Source: DATJBF01 sp035516795 (GTDB lineage: Bacteria; Verrucomicrobiota; Verrucomicrobiia; Palsa-1439). From it: a stretch of DNA of 31,547 nt. A program made the position numbers and the translations under genes. Positions within the stretch are counted from its first letter, which is position 1. Every line of letters starts with the position of its first letter. The notes under the pieces are model-generated. The model was not told where the DNA came from. It saw nothing but the letters and a program-made list of their open reading frames with translations, and made no database searches. This document shows, in pieces, positions 25,831 to 31,547 of the stretch. The stretch is taken from the NCBI GenBank assembly GCA_035516795.1, contig DATIZX010000085.1:1-31547 (forward strand), read 5' to 3'.

Positions 25831-26580
25831 ATGGACGGTCTTCGGGTTCTTCGGAACACACAAGTTGTGATCCTCGGTGTGTGCATTGCCACGGCAACCA
25901 TTGTTTCCAGCGTCATTCTCTCCCAAGGTTTCATCCACGTGATGGAAATGACCCGGCAGCAAATCACGGTCACCGGTTCAGCAAACAAACAGATCGATAG
26001 CGATTATGTCGTGTGGCGCGGCAGTTTCTCCATCCGCGATGCGGATCTTGCCACGGGCTACAAACAACTCAGCGCCGACCTCGATAAGGTAAAGGAATAT
26101 TTAACCTCCAAGGGAGTCAAAGAAGACGAATTGACCATCTCCCAGATTACCATCGAGCAACTCTACAAGAAGGACGAGCACGGCAACGACACGAATGAGT
26201 TTATGGATAACCGTCTCACGCAGTTGGTGGAGGTTCGTTCGGAAGACGTGGCCAAGGTCACGCAGATTTCCCGGGAGATTACGGAGTTGATCAATCAAGG
26301 CGTTCAGTTCAATTCGGGCGCTCCGGATTACTTCTATCGCCAACTGGATGGATTGAAAGTGGAGATGCTGGCGCGGGCTACCGAGAATGCCAAGCAGCGG
26401 GCAGAGAACATGGCGCGGGCGACCGGCAACAAGATCGGCGCCATTCGGTCGGCCCGCATGGGCGTCTTCCAGATTACTCCCAGCACGTCCACCGAAGTTT
26501 CGGATATGGGAATCAACGACACGAGTTCGCCCGACAAGAAAGTCACCGCCGTGGTCACCGCCAGCTTCGCGATCGAGTGA
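25831..26580 (+). CDS. SIMPL (DUF541) domain protein, membrane-anchored
   Basis: A 249-residue protein with an N-terminal membrane helix or uncleaved signal (about residues 12-35) and an exported SIMPL/DUF541 domain. The pattern QQITVTGSANKQIDSDYVVWRGSFS, then a helix, KEDELTISQITIEQLY, and the C-terminal ARATENAKQRAENMARATGNKIGAI is typical of the family (for example YggE, Oxidative stress-linked; exact role unclear). The ATG at 25831 has an ideal AAGGAGG (25819-25825) five bases upstream. It is preceded by its own promoter candidate and probably transcribed alone. Confidence 0.88.
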   Translation: MDGLRVLRNTQVVILGVCIATATIVSSVILSQGFIHVMEMTRQQITVTGSANKQIDSDYVVWRGSFSIRDADLATGYKQLSADLDKVKEYLTSKGVKEDELTISQITIEQLYKKDEHGNDTNEFMDNRLTQLVEVRSEDVAKVTQISREITELINQGVQFNSGAPDYFYRQLDGLKVEMLARATENAKQRAENMARATGNKIGAIRSARMGVFQITPSTSTEVSDMGINDTSSPDKKVTAVVTASFAIE

Positions 26581-26590
26581 TTGGTTGCGT

Positions 26591-26619
26591 TTTACCGCAG
26601 AAAGGCAGAGACCGCCGAG
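26591..26619 (+). repeat. 29-bp dispersed repeat, copy 1
   Basis: A 29-base sequence starting TTTACCGCAGA and ending CCGCCGAG. It matches the reverse complement of 27047-27075 at about 22 of 29 positions. The two copies flank the PLDc_N gene as an inverted pair. The motif resembles CAGAGnCGCAGAG-type dispersed repeats. Confidence 0.6.
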
Positions 26620-26639
26620 TTTCTTGATGAGGCGGTCAT

Positions 26640-26912
26640 TCAGCCAACCGGCGGCGGTGGTTGCGATTGGACGAACTGGCCTTTGGCGCGATTCCGGCGA
26701 CGGGCGAAGAAGTAAACAATGGCCCCGATCCAGTTGAGAAGTATCACGACGAGCAGCCAGACAATTTTGTCGTTGCCGGGCGGTTCGTTCTGAGCACAGT
26801 CGACGATCATCCAGATCCAGAACGCGAATAGGAGCACGCCCATGATGCAGGCTCCACCCATGAACGAAAAATAAAAAAGTGTGAGGGCTTTAATCGCTGG
26901 GGCAGTCTCCAT
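26640..26912 (-). CDS. PLDc_N (cardiolipin synthase N-terminal)-like small membrane protein
   Basis: A 90-residue protein with hydrophobic segments near residues 8-38 and 48-70 and a basic, proline-ending tail. The sequence FWIWMIVDCAQNEPPGNDKIVWLLVVILLNWIGAIVYFFARR is the PLDc_N domain: an acidic D after the first helix, an NEP loop, and an NWIGAIVYFF second helix. The domain is found at the N-terminus of cardiolipin synthases but also, as here, as a stand-alone membrane protein of unknown function. ATG 26912 is used; internal ATGs at 26862 and 26844 could also serve. It is flanked by an inverted pair of 29-bp repeats and is convergent with the SIMPL gene. Confidence 0.8.
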   Translation of the reverse strand: METAPAIKALTLFYFSFMGGACIMGVLLFAFWIWMIVDCAQNEPPGNDKIVWLLVVILLNWIGAIVYFFARRRNRAKGQFVQSQPPPPVG

Positions 26913-26974
26913 AAAACCAATTTGTACCGCGGAAGCGATGAGGAAAGCAAGGGCGGAAAGAGGGGGGTGCTAAC

Positions 26975-27020
26975 AACGTGAACTTCGAACGTTGAACTTT
27001 CGACATCCAACTTTGAACGA
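26975..27020. repeat. Short degenerate tandem repeat
   Basis: About three degenerate units of 13-15 bp of the form AACGTnAACTTnCG, beginning AACGTGAACTTCG, AACGTTGAACTTTCG and ACATCCAACTTTG, then AACG. It lies between the PLDc_N start and the Calx-beta gene end. It has no coding potential and no known role. Confidence 0.5.
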
Positions 27021-27046
27021 TAACCAGCAGGGAAAACAGTCCGTCT

Positions 27047-27075
27047 CTCCGCGTACTCTGCGTCTCTGTGGTGAA
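27047..27075 (-). repeat. 29-bp dispersed repeat, copy 2 (inverted)
   Basis: On the minus strand it reads TTCACCACAGAGACGCAGAG followed by TACGCGGAG. It is the inverted partner of the copy at 26591-26619, with about seven differences. It ends 11 bp from the 3' end of the Calx-beta gene. Confidence 0.65.
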
Positions 27076-27086
27076 GGAGCCGGGCC

Positions 27087-29216
27087 TTACGGCAGAATGA
27101 CGTGAAAGTCGTCCAGCGACTGGTCGGTCGTGCCCCGGCGGCGCCAATGGAACGGCGGCTTCTTACTTTCCACCGACCCGATGGATTGGTTGCCGAGAAT
27201 GCCGAAAGCAATTCCACGGTTATCCGTCTCGACGCTTCGCAGGCTCACGCTGCCAACTTCCGGAGCGGCGATTACGCTGTTGACAAACCCGTTGGTGTGC
27301 GATGCCACCGTGACGTGCTTGAGCCGCAAATCCGCGACGAATGTGCCACCGACGAGCGGCGCATTGGGATCGGTCGGGACGAACCCGACATAAATACTCG
27401 AATCGATGATCTGAGCGGCCGTCAGCGAATTGAGGTTGCAGTTGACGATGTCGATGCTGGCGTTGCTGATCGCACCGGACGCTGTGAATTCGCCGAGCGC
27501 TGGAGCGCCGGAGCCAACGCCATCGCCGGTCAGTTCGATTTGACCATTGAAATCACCAGCCAGACCGTTGCGCTTATCCCCGTCGATCGATACCGACTGG
27601 ATACTCGGTGCGGTAATGGACACATCGCCGATGCGCGCAGCCTGTAAAGAAACGATTCGGCAGGTCGTCGTGATCGCGGCGCCGTCCTCGATATTGTGGG
27701 CAAGGATGCTGGTCTGATTGGTGGCGTTGCCGCCGAGGACGATGGAGGCGCCATTGAGGACATCGTGAATACGGACGTGCGCAACGAGTCCGGCGAATTG
27801 GATGCCGTTACCGGTGAGATCGACATGCTTGGCATTGATCTTCCGCAGGCCGCCGTCGCCGCTAAGCCCGCCAATCTGGACAAAAGCGTTTCCGTTGGTG
27901 CCCTTCTTCACTTCAACTGCAAATACGCTGCCGCTGTCGGTGGCGGAGAAGACGATGTTCGACGGAAGATTGCCCGGCGGAACAGCCATTGTGCCGCCCC
28001 CTTGAAGTCGGAGCCTGGCGACCGCACCGTCGGCATTCGTGAAGGTGACGGTCTGTGGGTGGTCGTTCACAATGGTGACGATGGCGGTGTCCTGTGTCCC
28101 CAGCGTGCCGCCGATGGCACTGCTTAAGGTAACGAAGACGGTTTTGTTGCTCTGGAACGTATTGAATTTGGTTAAATGAAAGACAACGTTCGCCGCTTCG
28201 GTTCCGGGGGGAAACTCCAAGGTGCCGCTGACCCCCCGGTAATCGACGCCGTTGACTGCGGTACCATCGCTGGTGGCGAAATTCACGCTGGCGCCGGCCG
28301 CGCTCGAACCGAAGCGGATGACAGGCAGCTTGGCTTTACCGAGGTGTTCGTGAAAATTGTAAGTGGGCTGGCTGAACTGGAGGACGGTAGGTCCGGTCGC
28401 GATGATGGTGAGCACGGCATTGCTCGGTGAACCAAGAACCATGCCGTTTGGATTCGAGAGCTTGAGGTTGACCGTCTGATTGGTGCTCAGCGGATTGCCG
28501 GGCAGGAGGGGGACGTCGACGGTAGTGGTAGAAACGCCCTTGGTGAACGTGACCGTCCCGGAGGTCGAGGTGTAGTCCACGCCGGCTTTGGCTGAGCCAT
28601 CGCTGGTGCCAAAGAACACCGTGGCCGTCGTATTGGTGCCACCGGTACGGTTGATTGTGATTACAGCGTTGCTTTCGCCCTGATTCACTGTGAATGCCGA
28701 CTGGGCGAATTGCACGATTTGCGAGGAGGTATTGACGATGCTGAGAACGGCGTTCGATGGAAACCCGAGAGACGTGGTTAAGGACGGCGTGGGATTGGAG
28801 AGAACCAGGTTGACGGTCTGGGTGGATTGCGCGACGCCGTTGTTGAGAAGTGGAACGGTGAAGGTGTTGCTGAATACGCCGACCGCGAACGCGAGCGTGC
28901 CGTTGGTGGCAACGTAGTCGACGCCCGCGATTGCCGTACCATTCGAGGTCGCGAAATCGACGGTGACCGGCGTGAACGGCACGCCGGTGAGGAGGACGTT
29001 GATGACCGCATTGCTTTGCTTGACGGTAGCAGTGTAGGACGACTGGCTGAAAGAAAAGACGCCGGTTTGCGCGTGGGCCCGGCCCGGGAATGCCGTAAGA
29101 GTCAGGCAAATGAAAAGCGAAAACACTTCGATGAATTTCGCTGCAGAGAGGTGTTGCGCAAGGCTCGATCTAACCATGCGCGCTGAAACGACACATGACG
29201 CCGATGCGAATCGCAT
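27087..29216 (-). CDS. Secreted protein with three Calx-beta domains
   Basis: About 709 residues, exported. The signal peptide has a hydrophobic core FIEVFSLFICLTLTAF and a likely cleavage after AHA at about residue 48. Three Calx-beta domains follow, at about residues 52-150, 160-260 and 270-370, each with the FATSxGTAxxGVDY signature and a VxLxNP or VTLSS strand; these folds bind calcium in known proteins. The C-terminal 330 residues are a repetitive beta-rich region (GSVFAVEVKKGTNGN, then many short I/V/N/G strands) that may form a beta-helix or stacked sheet. There is no obvious PEP-CTERM or LPXTG anchor. The start at 29216 is preferred over 29177 because AAGGCAGG precedes it. Likely a cell-surface or adhesive protein. 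Confidence 0.88.
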   Translation of the reverse strand: MRFASASCVVSARMVRSSLAQHLSAAKFIEVFSLFICLTLTAFPGRAHAQTGVFSFSQSSYTATVKQSNAVINVLLTGVPFTPVTVDFATSNGTAIAGVDYVATNGTLAFAVGVFSNTFTVPLLNNGVAQSTQTVNLVLSNPTPSLTTSLGFPSNAVLSIVNTSSQIVQFAQSAFTVNQGESNAVITINRTGGTNTTATVFFGTSDGSAKAGVDYTSTSGTVTFTKGVSTTTVDVPLLPGNPLSTNQTVNLKLSNPNGMVLGSPSNAVLTIIATGPTVLQFSQPTYNFHEHLGKAKLPVIRFGSSAAGASVNFATSDGTAVNGVDYRGVSGTLEFPPGTEAANVVFHLTKFNTFQSNKTVFVTLSSAIGGTLGTQDTAIVTIVNDHPQTVTFTNADGAVARLRLQGGGTMAVPPGNLPSNIVFSATDSGSVFAVEVKKGTNGNAFVQIGGLSGDGGLRKINAKHVDLTGNGIQFAGLVAHVRIHDVLNGASIVLGGNATNQTSILAHNIEDGAAITTTCRIVSLQAARIGDVSITAPSIQSVSIDGDKRNGLAGDFNGQIELTGDGVGSGAPALGEFTASGAISNASIDIVNCNLNSLTAAQIIDSSIYVGFVPTDPNAPLVGGTFVADLRLKHVTVASHTNGFVNSVIAAPEVGSVSLRSVETDNRGIAFGILGNQSIGSVESKKPPFHWRRRGTTDQSLDDFHVILP

Positions 29217-29278
29217 GCCTGCCTTGTAGCACCACCGCGGGCGCAATTCAACTGGGACGTGAGACAGGAACGCGAAGC

Positions 29279-31294
29279 TCAGGCTTCGGTGACAAGGTAC
29301 GGGATGTTGACTTGATGGACGCGGCTGGGGTTGAGCAAGCCTTTCAGCAGAATGCGCAAGGTGTGATAGTTCTTCACGTTCAGGTAATGGCCCGCCGCAT
29401 CGCCCGCCAACGGTTTGACGCCGACCACCTTGTGCGTCGCGGTATCGAACTTCGCTTCCAGCACGCCGTCGTTGAAGACGCCGGTGTGTTTGGACTCGTC
29501 CACGGTCAGGGAGCATACCTGGCCCTCGATCCGGCCGACGATCTCCTTCGTCCCATTCTGCCGCGTGATGTAAAACCCGTCGCGATGCGGATTGTCGAGC
29601 CACGTCTGTCGGTCTTGGAAGAAACTCGGTTTCTGGATGAACGGTCCGCCGTACTCGGGGCAGAACGTGTCGCAGTTGCCGCACTCATTGCACCAGTCGG
29701 CAAAATTGGCGATCTGATGTTTCTTTTCGACCTTCAACATGCCGCGGTCGGCCGGCTGGAGTTTGCCGTCAGTCCACGTGTAGTTGTCGAACTCGATCTC
29801 GAATGGCTCGATTTCATAAAAGAAGTTCGCATCGTTGGGGCAAACCGGGATGCATTTGTCGCAACTGATGCAGTCGCAGAGCCACAGTTTGGAATCGATG
29901 CGCTTCGGGACGACCTTGTTCTTCTCGTAGGAGTAACGTTCATCGACCACGGTGCGCGCGACGATCGGGCCGATGTTCAAGTAGCCGGCATAGTTGACTG
30001 CCGCCTCGCGCCCCGCACCCCGCGACTGCTCAAGCGCGGCCTGTTCATTGCCTTCGCGTTTGAGGATGAAGTCATCGATGTTGGTGACGTCCAGCCGCTT
30101 CATAGCCTGTTCGAGATGCTTCAGGTACTCGTGGAGCCGACCGTAACCGCCGACCTTCAGGAGGTCGGAGCAGGTCGTAATCGGCACGAACCCGCAGGCG
30201 ACGCAATTGGTGAAATTGTGTTTGTCCACCGCCGCCGAAAAGCTGATCGGACAATCAGGACCATAGGCTTGTCGCCATTTCTCGACCAGGCGCAGCGTGA
30301 CGACGTGTAGAGGTGCGCCACTGAGATACATGACCTCGTCCTTCGGGAAGAAGGAGCGATGGTTGATCACTTCCAGGGTATTGCTGAATTTCGCGCCAAA
30401 CCCCAAGCCGAGCTTCTTCGCGGTCGCCGAGAGCCGCCGCACCATGTCGATGCCCTCGTCAAACTTCAGGCCGGCGTCAATGGCTTTCTGATTGACCTGA
30501 ATGTCGGGGTAACCGAGCCGGTCGTAGAGTAGATGGTTGATCTCTTCCAGGCCGAGCATGGTCGGGTTCATCTTGACCGTGACGTGCATGCCGGCCTCGG
30601 TCAGCAGAAAATGACAAATCCTTTCGATCTCGTGCGGCGGGCAATTGTGGAAGGTCGAGAGCGTAACGGTATTGCTGATCTCGGTTGGGTAGGGGAGATC
30701 GCGATATTGTTTCCAGCGGTCGGGAATTTCCTGACGGAGTTTGTCGACATACCGACTTGCGTCGCGCAGATCGGCGATAAACTCTCGAATCCGTTTGCTG
30801 GAGATGCCGGCGAGGTCATAGCCGAGGCTGAAATCGTAAATGGTCGACGTCTTGTCGAACGGGCTCGGCTCAATTTGGATGAGATTGCTCGCCTTGAGCA
30901 TCTCGACCAACATCATGCCGGCGACATATTCGTGGATTGATTCATTGAGCCGCAGTTCCTGCGAAAACTCGATGTTGTAACCGACGTTGGTCATGTCGAT
31001 GCACGGGCGGTTGATGACCAATTCGTCGTTGATCTGGACAGTCTTGAGTTCGAGGATGCGCGATCCGGCAATCCAACTCAGCACGAGGTTCTGCGCCAAC
31101 TGCGTTTGCGGGCCGGCCGCTGGACCCACCGGCGTTGCGGCTTTCCGCCCATGAAACGTCACGCTCGTGTCGAGCGTCGGGTCGGGCCGATACATCTTCT
31201 TGAACGGCAGGTCGAAGATGGTCTGCTGCCGCTCCGGCTCGAGAAACATTCGGGTGACGAGGTCCCGAAATGGTGCTGGATGTAGATCTGCCAT
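29279..31294 (-). CDS. YgfK-like oxidoreductase, DHOD-like domain plus 2[4Fe-4S] ferredoxin
   Basis: A 671-residue cytosolic protein. The N-terminal 440 residues match the start of YgfK (putative selenate reductase subunit): ATPVGPAAGPQTQLAQN and ELKTVQI are distinctive of its dihydroorotate-dehydrogenase-like flavin barrel. Two ferredoxin cysteine sets follow: C475, C478, C481, C485-P and C535, C538, C541, C545-P, enough for two [4Fe-4S] clusters. E. coli YgfK is about 1030 residues and also carries a GltD-like FAD/NAD(P) domain; that module is missing here, so a separate partner would have to supply electrons. The family is tied by name to selenate reduction, but the true substrate is uncertain; related enzymes reduce pyrimidines or work with glutamate-synthase-like subunits. 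The first gene of a minus-strand pair with the Calx-beta gene 62 bp downstream. Confidence 0.83.
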   Translation of the reverse strand: MADLHPAPFRDLVTRMFLEPERQQTIFDLPFKKMYRPDPTLDTSVTFHGRKAATPVGPAAGPQTQLAQNLVLSWIAGSRILELKTVQINDELVINRPCIDMTNVGYNIEFSQELRLNESIHEYVAGMMLVEMLKASNLIQIEPSPFDKTSTIYDFSLGYDLAGISSKRIREFIADLRDASRYVDKLRQEIPDRWKQYRDLPYPTEISNTVTLSTFHNCPPHEIERICHFLLTEAGMHVTVKMNPTMLGLEEINHLLYDRLGYPDIQVNQKAIDAGLKFDEGIDMVRRLSATAKKLGLGFGAKFSNTLEVINHRSFFPKDEVMYLSGAPLHVVTLRLVEKWRQAYGPDCPISFSAAVDKHNFTNCVACGFVPITTCSDLLKVGGYGRLHEYLKHLEQAMKRLDVTNIDDFILKREGNEQAALEQSRGAGREAAVNYAGYLNIGPIVARTVVDERYSYEKNKVVPKRIDSKLWLCDCISCDKCIPVCPNDANFFYEIEPFEIEFDNYTWTDGKLQPADRGMLKVEKKHQIANFADWCNECGNCDTFCPEYGGPFIQKPSFFQDRQTWLDNPHRDGFYITRQNGTKEIVGRIEGQVCSLTVDESKHTGVFNDGVLEAKFDTATHKVVGVKPLAGDAAGHYLNVKNYHTLRILLKGLLNPSRVHQVNIPYLVTEA

Positions 31295-31366
31295 GAACTA
31301 AAAATGCCGCCGACAAACATTACGATTTTATGCGGCGAGGTTCTAGTGGAAAGTTGGAGGGCCGTT

Positions 31367-31442
31367 GTAGCCGCGGCGCTCTGCCGCCTTGACCCCTCGG
31401 CCTCTCCCGGAGTCGAGTGCGACCGCTGAAAGATGAGTCGTA
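31367..31442. repeat. Degenerate palindromic element upstream of the ygfK-like gene
   Basis: It begins GTAG (31367-31370), followed by a GCGGC (31373-31377) and GCCGC (31383-31387) hairpin with a 5-base loop. A right end near GTAC (31439-31442) is imperfect and a clear second hairpin is missing. It is probably a decayed copy of the neighbouring element. Confidence 0.45.
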
Positions 31443-31444
31443 CA

Positions 31445-31512
31445 GTAGGCCGCCTCTGTGAGGCGGCGCTCGCGTGCACAGAATGCCACGCCGACTCGCA
31501 GAGTCGGCCTAC
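31445..31512. repeat. Two-hairpin palindromic element, best preserved copy
   Basis: GTAG (31445-31448), then GCCGCCTC-TGT-GAGGCGGC (31449-31467), a 22-base linker, GCCGACTC-GCA-GAGTCGGC (31490-31508), and CTAC (31509-31512). Both hairpins have perfect 8-bp arms and 3-base loops, and the ends form a 4-bp inverted repeat. It lies 150 bp upstream of the ygfK-like start, in a 253-bp stretch to the window edge that holds no convincing gene. Confidence 0.85.
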
Positions 31513-31547
31513 AATGGCTGCGCCCCACATTGCCAAAATGTCGGATT

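Noticed and set aside
29217..29684. Upstream extension of the Calx-beta reading frame
   Set aside because: The extra residues are antisense-like and arginine-rich and overlap the ygfK-like gene; a signal peptide begins just after 29216.
29195..30310. 371-codon plus-strand frame opposite the ygfK-like gene
   Set aside because: It is antisense to the conserved YgfK-like reading frame with intact ferredoxin cysteines.
12945..31512. CRISPR array from the repeated hairpins
   Set aside because: The copies are far apart, differ in sequence and have no regular spacers; no cas genes are present.

Overview
The window is a dense bacterial chromosome segment, moderately GC-rich, probably from a member of the Verrucomicrobiota (Pedosphaera/Limisphaerales-like). 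This placement is an inference. It rests on a Gram-negative MCE/Mla lipid-transport set next to McsB-ClpC, a large secreted Calx-beta protein, GlnE, and many small palindromic repeats of a style common in that group. No plasmid, prophage, IS transposase, CRISPR array, tRNA or rRNA is visible.

Left block (1-9185, all +): the end of mcsB, clpC, a three-gene mlaE-mlaF-mlaD cassette, a membrane PIN-TRAM protein (YacL type), ispD, ispF and cysS. This is close to the Bacillus order mcsB-clpC-radA-disA-yacL-ispD-ispF-...-cysS, but an Mla lipid importer/exporter cassette sits where radA-disA would be.

Middle block (9235-18324, all +): a polytopic GT-C-like membrane protein, prfB with an intact programmed +1 frameshift, an unusual HEPN/DUF4145-like gene, trpC-trpF-trpB (no trpA in the window), yicC, gmk, and CoA biosynthesis encoded as separate coaC and coaB genes.

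Right block: a minus-strand operon (alpha/beta hydrolase, DUF1015 protein, TPR protein; 21139 down to 18379). Divergent from it on + are a rhomboid protease, glnE, a tiny membrane protein and a SIMPL-domain protein. Last, on the minus strand, come a PLDc_N-type small membrane protein, a Calx-beta secreted protein and a YgfK-like iron-sulfur/flavin oxidoreductase that lacks the usual FAD/NAD domain.

The most interesting signal is a family of roughly 50-70 bp two-hairpin palindromic elements, several bounded by GTAG...CTAC. They occur between genes (coaC/coaB, after coaB, upstream of the ygfK-like gene). Related palindromes also appear to be inserted in frame inside protein genes: twice in the hydrolase, once in trpC and perhaps once in the DUF1015 gene. 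There they encode short Ala/Arg/Gly-rich peptides absent from relatives as I remember them. A second repeat class of 29 bp flanks the PLDc_N gene as an inverted pair. Family assignments are from reading motifs; no database search was possible.
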